From: Helicoverpa zea
Taxonomy: Eukaryota; Arthropoda; Insecta; Lepidoptera; Noctuidae
Length of the DNA: 64,000 bases
Assembly (NCBI RefSeq): GCF_022581195.2
Contig: NC_061472.1
Span: 6,324,001 to 6,388,000, forward strand
Direction of reading: 5' to 3'
The translations under genes were made by a program, and so were the position numbers. This document shows positions 47,072 through 59,515 of the stretch, piece by piece. The notes beneath the pieces were generated by a model. It searched no databases and was not told the origin of the DNA. It saw only the letters and a program-made list of their open reading frames with translations. Each line of letters opens with the position of its first letter. The stretch's first letter is position 1.

Positions 47072-47505
47072 GAGGGTTTTCTAAAATGGCGTCCACCAGG
47101 TGGCAGCACCGAGTCGTCAGGTCCAGGTAACTGTCAAAGTGCTTATCTTTACTATGAATAGTGAACGATTTTAGTGTTTTTTTTATTTTATAATTAAAGC
47201 ACTGCATTATTGTTTTACTATTGAGGTTGAGTAAATAAAAAAAACTAAATCATATTGTGTTAACAAATTTTTCAACAAGCTTTTCCTTAGTACCAGTGAC
47301 TTTTGCACCCTCTCTCTTAGCTCAATTTTTAGTTCGGAAACCTTATTCTGACCGTAGTCCATAATAAAATCAATAACACTTCCAATATAACAGAATTTCA
47401 ATAAACAATAAGTTCGGACCCTACAATTCCATACTATTTGACAGCTGTTTGGACCTGACGCATACGAAGCGCCGCCTGGCGGCAGAAAAAGTATCGAAAA
47501 CCCTC
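47072..47505. mobile_element. MITE-like element with imperfect inverted ends (434 bp)
   Basis: Left end gagggttttctaaaatggcg, then ccaggtggc, gtcgtcaggtcca and actgtcaaag. The right end, complemented, is gagggttttcgatac, then gccaggcggc, gcgtcaggtccaaa and gctgtcaaat. These blocks occur in the same order over about 70 bp. The target duplication is unclear. Confidence 0.65.
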
Positions 47506-47639
47506 GGTTTGACTATTGTCGGAGACAAAATAATACTTCTTCTTGATAGGTAATGAAAAGTATTTTAATTAAGATAAATAATTACAGGTTTACAAGGACA
47601 ACGCGACACTGGCTTCGCTTAATATTAATTTTTATGTTT

Positions 47640-48050
47640 TATCGACAATGCTCTAGCGGCGTAATATTAGCAATATGGCGGCGCGTGGCTCCAGCGCGCG
47701 CGTCTTGCGCCCGCGTCCCTCTCTCCACCCCCTCGCGTCCCATAGAGCCGGGCACACATCCGGCCGGTTTTAGTAAGTTTTAGTGTGGGGCGCGAACAAC
47801 TATTTAAATTAGAAACGGTCCAAACATTCATAAAGTTCCAGTTGTATTAGATAAAAGAAATAAAGTGTATGAAATACAAAATCTCCGCCTGGAGATTGCA
47901 ATCCCCGTCAAAGTTTCATTTTACGTTAAAGCGTCATTTGAAAACGATCCATCATCTGAAACTGAAAAGGAATTTGTGTGAAACTCAATTTCAGGATAAT
48001 CTAGGCCACATTCGTTCGATCACAGCTTTCGGATCGACCTCGGGAAGGTA
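47640..48050 (+). promoter_or_regulatory. CpG-rich patch with possible first exon
   Basis: 47655-47765 is unusually GC-rich for the region (caatatggcggcgcgtggct, cagcgcgcgcgtcttgcgcc). An ATG at 47675 opens a 32-codon frame (MAARGSSARV...) that ends in TAG over a possible donor agtaagt. A second stretch to 48047 ends cgggaag|gtagaa. It could be the 5' end of a gene extending to the right. There is no direct proof. Confidence 0.2.
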
Positions 48051-48756
48051 GAAAAAGAAACACACGGTGATGGATTCAGATTGGTTCTAGTTTAAAAGTT
48101 GAAGTAGATGTTTTGAGGTAATACTTGCGTTGGAAATTAGTTTTTCTTTGTATTTTATTTAGTTACCTAATATAACTAAATCCGAAATTCTTAAAGTCTT
48201 CTTCATCATAATTTAAAGTATTATATAAAATGTAGTTTTTTTTTACTTCACATTATAAATGCGTAAGTAGCTTTGTTTGTTTGTTGCGTTTTCATAAAAA
48301 AAACTACTGAACGAATTAAAATGCATCGCGAATAGTCCAGACTGTAGAGTATAAGATAAGAAAAAGGCATCAATCGTATAAAATTAAGTAGTTATATTCA
48401 GTAGATATAAAACCTAAACCTAATTCCATCTCAAAAAAGCCTACTAAAATACAATTTTCTTTCCCTACCCAGTAGCAATAAAAAGTATCAGGTTAAAAGG
48501 AAAATCCTGATTATTTTCCATCAGCATAAGACCTTAATACGAGACCAGACGTCCAGGATTACTGACGATAGATCACGGACACGTGAGCCGTGTGCTAATG
48601 GCCACGTGTTCTATCCCACATACGCTCTCTTTTACAGTAATAGGGAAAAGGTTACTTAAGAACCACATGTTTTTAACACGCTTATATTAGCTTCACTTGT
48701 AACTTTGTATGTATGTAAGAAAATCTTGGAATATTAATGAGACACACTTAAGTACC

Positions 48757-48955
48757 AGTTTTTTTAACGACATCATAAATCATCAAATGACCCCTTCCGC
48801 TGTGGATTAGCAGCGGTGAGGGAGTGTCAGACTCTTACTGACTAAAAACCGTCGTGTTCCGTCGTAGACCTTTTATGTACCAGGGCATCGGTAACTCTTT
48901 CGAAAATTGGCCCTGTTGGGCCCCGCTGGACACTTCCCGGGCTTCGTTTAGGAAG
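48757..48955 (-). mobile_element. SINE-like repeat, 'gtgagggagtg' family, copy 3
   Basis: Same order of blocks as copy 2: ttttttaacgacatcataaa, agcagcggtgagggagtgtc, cgtcgtgttccgtcgtagac, ttggccctgttgggccccgc. Poly(T) at the left again indicates a minus-strand element. Confidence 0.75.
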
Positions 48956-49221
48956 AAATTTTGCACACGCTCTGTGTTCTGATGACAATACATGACTAAG
49001 TAGATAAGGAACGTCATTATAAAAAGCATGTTTTTTAGTTTTGTTGAACTATTTTTATTAAGATTAGGTGGGTTAGAAAATGATGTTCAATTGTTTGTTT
49101 GCTAAAGTGGGTAAGCAAGGAAGTAAGCTATTGATTATAAGTGTTTACTTATGTGACGGACTGCACATATTTACAGCTAAACCGTGAAAATCATCAAAGA
49201 TGTTCATCACATAAAATGTTG

Positions 49222-49292
49222 ACGGTACAGGGAAACGAACCCGGGACCATCAGTTCGGCAGTCTGGTATAGTGACCATTGTACCAATTAGGT
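49222..49292 (-). mobile_element. tRNA-derived SINE head fragment
   Basis: The minus strand reads attggtacaatggtcactat, then gatggtcccgggttcgtttcc. The GGTTCGTTTCC B box and tRNA-like spacing indicate a SINE head, not a functional tRNA. Confidence 0.5.
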
Positions 49293-49856
49293 AGGTCTTC
49301 AAAAAGTGAGTTTGGTTTGAAACTCCTTCTCCGAGTTATATTGAAGAGGTATTGTATTTTTTTTTATTGCATAAAAGTTAAGTAAAGAGCTTAATTATCA
49401 CGAATTGGTGATCGAACTGTGGCCGATTAGGGATGGTTTAATATTAAATAATTCTTAAAAATTTCTACGATATTTAAGAAAATATCTTATACATTCATCA
49501 GAATTGAAGTATGGATGTGTTTTGACGGGCCCTATGATACTTCTTCTATTTTTTATCTTAACAACTTGCACGCGCTTCAGGAGCGAAACTAGCACGTGTT
49601 TATAATACTTCTAACGAACGCCACGAGGAAGTATTGCTATTGAATGTCATACTGTTTACTAAGCTTTATTCAATGATGTTATTTAACTAGGAAATCGAGC
49701 AATCGGTTCACTGAATAGCTACTTAATTTGCTAAAATTGCATTTGAAATTAAAAAAAATGAAAGTAAGAAATATGATTTTTACACGTTATGTCATGTTTG
49801 GCATTTGTTCTCATTTTTGCCACATTTCAATTAAGTTTTTGTCACCGTAAGCAATT

Positions 49857-49942
49857 TCTTCCCGAACCGTGAATCGAAACCGAGACCTTGTGCACGGCTG
49901 CCACGCTATACACACTATGACAGCTAGACCAACGAGGCAGTT
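49857..49942 (-). mobile_element. tRNA-derived SINE head fragment (same family as 53230)
   Basis: gaatcgaaaccgagaccttg, then gacagctagaccaacgaggca matches the tRNA-like head of the 53-kb SINE. The minus strand starts tgcctcgttggtctagctgt. The SINE body is absent. Confidence 0.65.
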
Positions 49943-50287
49943 AGATATCGATACAGTGCTGTATTTTTGGTTATTACAAAAATAGTCAAGACACGAATTT
50001 ATGTACTGAGCATTATCTGTTAACAAAACAAATAATTTTGAACAACAAAGTCCGAAGCCATAACTTACTATTATTTGGAAACTTAAACAATCAAATCTGA
50101 AGTTGGTTCGAGTGAAGTATAATGACTTCCGAACGAAATATAATAAAGAAAACAAGTTAATAATCACAAAGTGTCATTACTCAAGACCTTTGAAGAGAGT
50201 CAAGTTTTTTGTTTTTATAGTCAAGGAGTTACAAGTGATAACGACATAATAGTTTTTTGTTTTGTAACTGACGGTGTTCACTTAGTT

Positions 50288-50467
50288 TTACCCGCGTGTC
50301 GGGGGAACTTCTTCCCGTACTGGAATAAGATATAGCCTATGGTACTCGGGGATAGTGTGTTTTCCAACAGATAAATATTTTGTTCAAAGTAGTTCAGTAG
50401 CTTCAGAGCCTTTAAAGTACAAGTAGACAAATGAAAAAATGTTTCCTCGTTATTATATTAGTATAGA
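50288..50467 (-). mobile_element. Helitron, left edge decayed
   Basis: tttacccgcgtgtcggggga, then acttcttcccgtactggaat and a right edge ttatattagtataga before T. It is the 16632-type Helitron with a diverged CTAG end. Confidence 0.6.
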
Positions 50468-53225
50468 TAAGCCAACGCTATTTGAGAAACTTAGGTGGAA
50501 ATTCCATGTGCTTATTGAATTCTTAGCATAATTAAGTAATATATCAATCTAGGGGTTTTTTTACAGTATCTCATTTTATTCGGCTATAGCTCGGATTTTC
50601 GAAATTTATCCAAAAAAAAAACACAGATTTGTCTGCAGTTTGAAAACCAGCCAGAGGAGGGTTTTAAACCTTATAAAAATCGCAATAGTTTACCCCTAAA
50701 ATACCCTATATTCCGTAAAAAACAGCGTAAACTTGTGTAACAAACTCCTAGCCTATCAGACTGGCGGACAGCCAAATCGCTTCACAAAAGAGTGCGTAAT
50801 AAGCAACGTACAAACAAAAAACCCAGTTGCCGACCCAAAACGTTGTTTATCGGGTTCAAAGGTGAAACAATGGATTCTTTGTTACGAAAAACGACTTTTG
50901 GGGATAATTTTCTTCTACATAATACGACGTTTGAGAGCAAAACATGTTTGACCGTAATTCCTTAGGGAGGTATTTCTTGTATCCTTGCTAAGAACCTTTG
51001 AACATTGTACGGTTGGGTACGTACAAAATTAAGCTCAGCGTTATTACTGTCTCTAGCAGTGCTCTAGTAAATAATTGTTTTTATGATGAGTTAACATTTG
51101 TATATCTATTCAGTGTACACTGATATTGTATAGAAGAAACATTTCTTGTTTTTTTTTTATTTATATATTAGTTTGCTTGTATTCTAAAGGCTCTGTAATA
51201 ACAAATTATAACGTTGTTTGGGACAGATCGGATTCAACTTACGCACGAAAATATTAATATATCGGGTGTGTCGCTCATAATCACATTAAATGAAATGCGT
51301 TAATATACTGGTTAATATATGTCGATTAACACAAAGATAAAAGAAAAATACGTAAAAATAAAAAAATGATTTTTTGAAACAAAGTAAATGGAATAAAAAT
51401 GTGCTAAAATTAGAACACCATATAAAAGTCAGTCATTACAAACAACTGAAATTCTCCCTTGAAAACTGACAGCTGTCAACTGATCAAAACATACGATACT
51501 CCTAACTTTATCTCTGCTTTACACATGATGTTGTAAATTATAAAAACGAAAAATGACTCCTGTGGTTAAACCACTGATTGGATTAGGTTATTTTTTTTAC
51601 AATTCGTCATAGAATATCATAAAGTATATGTGATATGATTTAATGTGATTGTGAACGACACTCCCGATATATAGACATATCAATATTATTCAAACGGAGT
51701 TTTCACAAAATAAAGCTTTTTTTGGCAAGGCCGTTAACGAAGAAATAAATCCCTACCAAAAACAAGAAGATCAGTAAAAACTAAAACAAAAGCTAAAGTT
51801 CTTCGGTTTACTTCCACGGAGTAGGCAAACTTAATTTGCTCCATTTGCTTTACTTGTTTGTAAGGTTTATCTATTTATCTGGTGGTATAACCAAGTATTC
51901 TTATGTTGAGACATCTGCCAAGCCTTGTAAGTACTTACAAGAAACAAATATATTATAACTTAAGTAAAAATTGTTTTACAAAAAATATAAAAACTACTTC
52001 AATAATATATCTAAAACCTTCTCCCAGTCTTGTAGATACTATGCTGAAAATCACCTGATGGTACACCCAATTCTGAGATAATCACGCACAAACATACATA
52101 CAGGTCACATTGAAGAACTCTTTTATTTGAAGTTGGTTAATGATTGATAATTAAGTTTACTTCATGCTTTCAAAAGGAATGAATCAAAGGCCATGGCTGG
52201 CTTAAATATTGAGTATTACGCTAGTGGGCAGAATAAAAAATTAGTTCATAGTCTTTTCTAATGATGATATGGCAAAATAAATAGTTACCTGGTCTTTTAT
52301 ACTAAGAGAAATAGTTTTCATGTTTCTGTTTAATATAACTTGATGTTAATTACAAAAACTATTTTTAATCTACAAGCTAAATGTTTGAACCTTTGTTGGT
52401 CCGTCCATAGTTTTAGGTTTTGGTTTTAAATTTGGAAGATCAAGCTTTTGCACAGAACAAAAAACACTTTGAGAATTTAATTTATCTTGAATGCTACAGA
52501 CAGGAAGTTATAATTCCTATGTCTTCAGCCTACTCAAGCCTAATCTTGAAATAGAGCAGTAGGTAGCAACTCATTTGCCAGAGTACCGCTAATATATTGA
52601 TGGCTACTTTGGGTTCTCTTCGCGGGATTACCTCTGAAACGACCGTGAATATATGAAGACAAACACTGCTAAATAAATCCGTAGGAAGCTTAGTATAATG
52701 GGGTAAGGTAATGATTTGGTTTTTAATATTGCAGGGTTTTCTTTTGCTTTGCAAGCCTTTTTTCGGTTTCTGGTTAACTTACAGGCATGATTTCAGAGGT
52801 GTGTACTATGACGTTTCTTCTCTACTCGCTCTAATCTTTACTAATATAATGAGGACGAAACATTTCCCTAAAGGCTCCAAAACTAAGGACTCGATTTAAA
52901 AAAATCTTTCACAGTTAAAAAGTAACATTCTTCCCAAGTAACATGTTATTATGGCACATTTTATCACGGCATGAGACGCGGGGAAACCGCAGGAAAACGG
53001 CTAATATAAAATACTGGCGTATTCACGTAAAACGGCTCTCGCTCAGCATAATGCTGCGATATCCTAGAATCCCAAATATAATACTCCTTACTGAACCAGC
53101 GTACCAAGATTTCCTACAAACTGAATGCAGTCTAGTTTATCCAACAGTTGTGTACTACTGCTAACATTTGTACACAAGCGGTGCAGATGCGGAGGAACTT
53201 TGCACCGATGGTGACGAACGTGTGT
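50468..53225. other. Intergenic AT-rich region
   Basis: No gene, RNA gene or transposon ends recognised. Short open frames at 50733-50951, 52530-52754 and 52711-52899 have no domain. Confidence 0.4.
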
Positions 53226-53227
53226 CT

Positions 53228-53612
53228 GAATATGATGATGATGATGATGATGATGATGTCCTCCTAGCCGATTATCGGCTACGGCGGCTGTTCTCATGTA
53301 AGGAGATTAGCCAACTACGCAGGACATATTATAGTGCACGAGCATTTGCGCAGACACAGGTGCACTCACTATTCCTTAACTCTCATAGCCCGATGGGACG
53401 GTAATCCGACACGACCGGAGAGAGATCAGGCGCAGGACCGACATTTACGTGCTCTCCGATGCACGGGTGTATCAATCACCAGCTTCCAGGCTCCGGGCTG
53501 CTGTGTGAAAGTCTTCTAAAACCCACAAGGCGATTTCGGCCCGACTCGGGAATCGAACCCGAGACCTCGTGCTTAGCAGCCGCACTTGCGACAGCTAGAC
53601 CAACGAGGCATA
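53228..53612 (-). mobile_element. Full-length tRNA-derived SINE (about 385 bp)
   Basis: On the minus strand the element starts tgcctcgttggtctagctgt (A-box-like) with ggttcgattcccgagtcgg (B box), has a body shared with 4050-4262, and ends in an (ATC)n tail, seen here as gatgatgatgatgatgatga at 53233-53260. This is the common lepidopteran SINE layout. The acidic plus-strand frame (SEYDDDDDDDD) is produced by the GAT tail and is not a gene. Confidence 0.85.
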
Positions 53613-54059
53613 TAGTTGAGTTACCGTGCACTAATGTGTTCAGCTATATTATGTTTCAGTTAACGGTTTAATCACAGTGGATAATATGTTGTGATTTAAA
53701 AGTTTGTATACAAGTTCTTAAAACACTGGAACCCGTAGGAAAAATAATTCAACTGTATTGTACTGAATATTAAACCTGAATGGTTTTAATAAATAAATTG
53801 AATAAGAAAATTCTCCGTACAAAAATTTCTTAAAAATGTGTTGATCATTTGTTTATTTTCATACCAGCAAGGCTAGTAATAAGAACATAAGTAAAGCCTT
53901 TTAAAGGATTGATTCTAAAATGATTAAAACAAGTGAACACTAAAATATAACTAATGAATATATTCAGACCATAATCCAATATACCAAACAAACGCTCTCA
54001 ACTCTCTCTTATCTACAAAAAATTATGACAAACTACAATGTTACCTGGCGAGGGAAAGT

Positions 54060-54748
54060 AAAAAGGTTGGGTTGTCGCTGAATACTTCCAAAACAAAAAT
54101 AATTACAAATGGAAAAAAAACGAAGTTGTTAAGGTACACGGAGAAGCCATTGAGTACGTGTCAGAGTATATCTACCTAGGCCAATCTATTTCATTCAGTG
54201 ATCATACCGAAAAAGAAATAAATAGACGAATTGCAATAGCTTGGAAAAAATATTGGATGTTAAAGGAAATAATGAAAAACAAAGATATTGACATAAAAAT
54301 TAAGAGTAAGCTGCACGACATAGTTATACTGCCCTGCCTTACATACGGTTGTCAAACATGGTCACTGCGCAAAAAAGATGAACATAAATTAGCCATATAT
54401 CAAAGGAAAATGGAGAGAAGTATGTTGGGTATCAAAATATCAGACAAAATCAAAAATGAAACAGTAAGGAAAATAACGCAAGTAACCGACATACTTCAAA
54501 AGATAAGAACTATCAAATGGACATGGGCAGGTAACGTATGTAGAATGGCAGACAACAGATGGACTAGGAAATTAACAGAATGGACACCGAGGGGAACACA
54601 AAGAGGAAGAGGTAGACCGAGAAAGCGATGGGAAGATATATTCAGAGAGAGAGGAGGTCCAGACTGGAGAAGGAAAGCACGAGATAGAGACGAATGGAGG
54701 AAGCTGGGGGAGGCCTACGCCAAAGAGGCGACATCCACAAAAGATTAG
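54060..54748 (+). pseudogene. RTE-like non-LTR retrotransposon, C-terminal part of reverse transcriptase ORF
   Basis: From 54158 an open frame of 196 codons reads YIYLGQSISFSDHTEKEINR, LPCLTYGCQTWSLRKKDEHK, KWTWAGNVCRMADNRWTRKL and RGRGRPRKRWEDIF, ending in a stop at 54746-54748. Upstream, VGLSLNTSKTKIITNG is readable in a shifted frame from about 54065. The YGCQTW / GRPRKRW / W blocks are the C-terminal region of RTE-type reverse transcriptases. The endonuclease and catalytic YADD core are absent, so this is a 5'-truncated copy. Confidence 0.85.
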
Positions 54749-54925
54749 TTGCCTATTTTAGAGATAATATTTAAAATGAATAAATAATTAAATGAAATAT
54801 ATATATAGATAAATATATGAAATTAAACTAATTAAATAAATACTGATTAGAATATAATTGTAATGTTGTGAGCATGTTTTTGTGGTTGAATAAAGGCTAT
54901 TTTTATTTTTATTTTATTTATTTAC
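54749..54925 (+). mobile_element. 3' UTR of the RTE-like element
   Basis: AT-rich tail after the stop, ending near ggttgaataaaggctatttt followed by a T/A-rich simple run. The exact end is not certain. Confidence 0.5.
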
Positions 54926-57535
54926 AATGTTACCATAACAAATTTTAATGATCTTGTAAAGTTCCCCAGAAAGGGCACAATATATCCACTTACCTATTTA
55001 GAGCTACCCCTATAGATGTGTGACCCATATCGGCGATAGCAAGCCATTAGTATGATTAATTAAAATCCTAGCTGAAACCTTTTCAGGTTAGTGGTCAACC
55101 GCGCCGGTATTCAGTACAGGACTAGTGTTAAATACGGGAAAAGTGTTTTGTGGCAAAATACCTTTTAACAATATAGGGAATAGTTTAATTTCATTTATTC
55201 ATTAATTCCGGATTACTTTGGTCCATAATGATTAGTTACAATACAAGTTATTTTTATACAAAAAGCTTGTTATCTCAAAATTCTGATCGTATTTTTTTAT
55301 TCAACAGAATGCTAGAATAGAAAAACGATTTTCGTCATTGTTATAATTTTTAAAGGAACCAAAATGCATGTAGAACATATGTATATGCTTAGTTATTTCA
55401 CTAGCAGCATCTATGAGTTACCAAACATAAGAAAAACAGCATCAAATCCTACACAAACAACCAAAAATATTCGGATAGCAAAGAACCATGACTCCATAAC
55501 AGATGGCTACCATTAATTTACTTTTTTTTGGTCTCGCAAACACAATTTTGACAAAATACGCAATAAATCACGGACATATTGTCGAGTGATGCGGCTCAGG
55601 TGAAATACATACATTGGGTTACGGCAGCCATGACACTTTTTATTAATGACAATAAAATAAAGCTCTACAGTTTGATGCGAGTTGTAAACGAGGTATGATT
55701 AAGATTTTGCAGAATTTTGAAGCTAAGAAATGAAGTTATTAAATTAAAGGACGCGAGATTACAAATATCATAGGCTGCCTCTAGAATTCACCAGCACAGC
55801 TGGTATCGCATAGTCATAAAATACATTTACAATTATAGAGCAGTGGCGATGAAGATAACTACTTAAGTCAAAGTAGGTTTGACTCAAAAACATTACCTAC
55901 AAAAGTCTGAGTCACTAAATCCATTTTACTTTTCATTCCGTCCATCAAAATATGTGGTACTCTAGTATTTTTACATCCATATTTACAAACAAACACCCTT
56001 GTTTTTGATGAGAAATCCTCATATGACCCTCCCGCTATAGGTGCAGCGTGAGGGAGTGTCAGACTCTTACTTACTAAAACGCACTATGTTCCTTCTTAAG
56101 CCCTTTATGTACCAGGGCCGCGGCAACTTATACAAAAACACCACGAAAAATCATTTTTACCAAGAAACATTAAACTTTTCCTCATAAATTATACATTCCA
56201 CAAGCTTAACCCCAAAACGACTATAGGTAGACGATAAATATTTATTACAGGTAACACAGCCGTTACGTTAACCTATGAAAGAAAATAACTTTGTAAGTGA
56301 ATTCAAATGGCCATACTTACAGGTAGAAAACAGATAATATATGATGCGTTACTTTTTATGTGATTTCTTGTTTATTACTTTGAGTTTTCGGAAGAAGAAA
56401 AGTTTGTTTCATATACAGGGAAAGCACCACGGATACTTTCTATATACCCCGGAAAGAATACCCGCCCACTGAAAACTCACAACAGAAATCAGTACGAAGA
56501 TGAATGGATACGCATATTACAAAGATCTGGTATTTAGCCAGTATCAGACTGACTGAAAGCTTTGGCTGAAATCAAAATTTTCTTTGAAAAAAAAAAGCAA
56601 AAAATTACAAACATCGGGTCAACTGTCGGTCAAGTGTTTAATCTGCAGTATGCTATGTAATTAGTACTTCAAAGAAATATATTTTGTGTTATTAAAGTCA
56701 AAATAAAATCTACTATGTTTGAAAGTTTTTACAAGTAGACATACAACTAACATGCACCATAAAAATTAATTATTTCATGACATCAGATACTCCCAAATAC
56801 TCAAACTAATCTAAAGTCGATGTCTCACTAAACTCCCAAACCCTTTACAATCGTGACTCTCTAAAACTTTCAAACTAAGTTAACAAGACCAGGTATAATT
56901 TTCTGTATCGATCTAAACATATTTTAAAACTCAGTAAAACGAAACGGAAAAATAAAATAACCTTGGGTTTTTTACCAATGTTACAAGCTATAAAAAATAT
57001 GGGTTATAAGCAAGGAGATCTCAAATAATATACTCTAAAAAACAACACTCAATGAAAAATAAAATAAGACCGAAAAATATAAATACTTTTTACGAACCCT
57101 TGCCTTGAAATAGTCAACAATGTTTCATGGAAAAATACATTCATAACAACTTTTGCGTGGTCTCAAAGTTTTCTACTTTTTCAAATTATATACCTATATT
57201 TTTTATCGGAGATAGTAATAAGTTTATAGTTTGATATATTTCATATTTATTTCAATCGGATTTATTGGATGCTTGCAAATTTTTGATTTAACGTCGTCAA
57301 CTTTATTAATTTATTTGTTGCTGACAAAAAACTTCTAATAAAATAAATTGAAACAGAAAGGCTTAGACTGCCATAGAGTAATAAGTTTCAACCTCAAAGA
57401 GCTTCAAAATAAACTTATATTACAAACTTTTTGAACCTTAATAAAATCTAAGTTTGCAAAGAAAATACATCTCAGTATGAATATAAGTATAAATGATGGA
57501 AAAGACAAACATAGCACACCCTTGAGGCTTAGGCG
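54926..57535. other. Intergenic AT-rich region
   Basis: Only one feature was recognised, a SINE-like copy at 56015-56130. The rest is AT-rich with no coding signal. Confidence 0.4.
56015..56130 (-). mobile_element. SINE-like repeat, 'gtgagggagtg' family, copy 4 (diverged)
   Basis: catatgaccctcccgctata, then gcagcgtgagggagtgtcag, actcttacttactaaaa and tttatgtaccagggccgcgg. It is the most diverged and shortest of the four copies. Confidence 0.65.
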
Positions 57536-57539
57536 TCTC

Positions 57540-57715
57540 ATCGATCACCAAGGAATTCCGTCGAAGCCTTCGTAGGCCCTGCTTTGTACGTGAGCGAGCC
57601 AGTCGCGCCGCGCCCGTAGCCAGCTACGCTCGTAGCGCCGTAGCGCCGTAGCACCGCTGCGAACGTGACGTACGTACTACATTTTATAAACAAGTGTTGT
57701 ATTGTGAATGTGGAA
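57540..57715 (+). promoter_or_regulatory. CpG-rich patch, candidate promoter / non-coding first exon
   Basis: gtgagcgagccagtcgcgcc, gcgcccgtagccagctacgc and tandem cgtagcgccgtagcgccg stand out from AT-rich flanks. A donor-like ggaa|gtgagt follows at about 57712. About 400 nt further, an acceptor-like tract precedes a 56-codon frame (58106-58276). A promoter of a gene lying to the right is possible but unproven. Confidence 0.25.
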
Positions 57716-59044
57716 GTGAGTTTACGGGAGTTTTGTAACTTACATGTAAGTTTTAGTTAAGTTTTACTTAGTTCTTAGATTCAGTTGGTTGTTTTATTTT
57801 AGTTTTGTGTGGTAATAAGATTGTCGTTTCTCTTGTGGCAGTTTAACTTTTAAGCTGTATGAATAATTAATTCTTTCTTTAATCACCTTTTCTACTTATA
57901 ATAAGGTTTGGTTATTTAAATTAATAATATCTTAACAAGGTTTAGACATCCAAATAAAATAATTTTAAGTATTTTTAGCACCAAAAATTAAGAACAATAA
58001 AAAGTTTTAGTAACTATATTTACAGAACTTCCTACTACCTTATAAAATAAAAAAAAAATAATTCTCTTCTAATTAATTCCCGTCAATAAAAGCAGAGGTG
58101 TGATCATGAAGTTCAGGAGGCTGCGAAGTGGGTCAATGATCCCGTCAGGCAGAGTACATAACGCTACTCTGAGAGACGTGATACAAATTTCAACAGGTTC
58201 TATATTTAATTGGGACCTCGAAGCCTCTTTAGAAGCCTTCGCTAAAGTATATACATTTTTAAATATAATTACTTAGCTTAAGAATATTTCCAGAGACTTT
58301 TATTTCTCAATAAACACACATTTTTAGTCCTTAACTTAATCATATATTAAGCCTAAGCATTTCCGGAAATTATGTTATTTTACCACTAGTATTATGTCTA
58401 AATGTGACCGCACTATATATACAGCTTAAAGCTAATAAAAATATCAAAAATCATTAAAATATTTTGTCTTTCACACTTAACATTATTGTGTTTTTAGTCA
58501 AGAAAAATCCAGCAAAAATATTTTCGAAACATTTTTTGGGAACGCTATTTTAAATTTTGTAACTTCAAAAGGCTGTCCAAAAGTTACAACACAAAGCATT
58601 TTTCATAAAACGAGCGAACCAAATATTGCACTGAAAACATATCCTGTCATGTAGTAACTTGAATGCATATAGTTGCATCGTATATACGAAGAATATGGAA
58701 AAATATACTGCGGTTATATTCAATTAAAGGTTGCCGTTATATTGTGAAACCTTTATTTTGTTAAAGCTTGTTGGTTTGGTATACAATTTATATCCACGTT
58801 ATATGTGGTTGCCGTAAAATCTGTGTGTGGGACGATATGGGCACCTGTATTTAAAACTTAATTGATAGTTGATTGCTGGTTAAATACCAAGCTATATTAT
58901 TGTACTTGCCATACTAATATTATATTCTGACAAAATTTTCCTTTGATTCTTATCCTGATGTAATAATATTGAATAGTTCAATAATTTGATGAGTACATTC
59001 AGTTATCTTGTTTGATTCCGTTACTATGTATTTACTTACCTTAA

Positions 59045-59190
59045 TGAAGAGGCAGAGGTAGACCAAGGTAAAGATGGGTTTACTGCCTAAAACAATAAGA
59101 AGTGAGTGGTATGATGGCTGGCATAGAAAAATGGTAGCGGAAAACATTAGCACTGATCCCAAATAACTTGGGAACAGGGGAAGAAGAAGA
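59045..59190 (+). mobile_element. Decayed RTE-like 3' fragment
   Basis: gaagaggcagaggtagacca encodes RGRGRPR. Later comes gatcccaaataacttgggaa, then caggggaagaagaagaa. This is the usual ending of RTE-like ORFs (GRPRxRW ... DPK*LGNRGRRR) with its 3' tail. Many stops interrupt it. Confidence 0.5.
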
Positions 59191-59515
59191 ATACGTGGTA
59201 GCTCTGTGTATTATGACCAGCTGATGGTCGCAGTTCTAATGGTTAATAATTTCCTGCATTCCGATAAAAAGTAGTCTAATATTTTACCAACTTGTAAGCT
59301 TTTTCTTTGCTCTAGTTTCATCCCTTCCAATACATGTATTGTTAGACAGAGTAACAAACATACTAAAATTTAACAAAGGCTAGGCAGATTATGTTGCTCC
59401 TCATGTTACACAAGTTTATGTATCACTTACGGGTATATCCACTTATCTATATGTACTTTTGACAACTCCATCTAGATTATACCCATTTTAAATGACCAGA
59501 CACATTAAAGCTTGT

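Noticed and set aside
49857..49942. Possible tRNA gene
   Set aside because: A and B boxes are present but no full cloverleaf. The sequence matches the head of the SINE at 53228-53612. The same reasoning applies to 39535 and 49222.
53168..53404. 78-codon frame with a run of aspartates
   Set aside because: The Asp run is the (GAT)n tail of a SINE, and the rest is SINE body.
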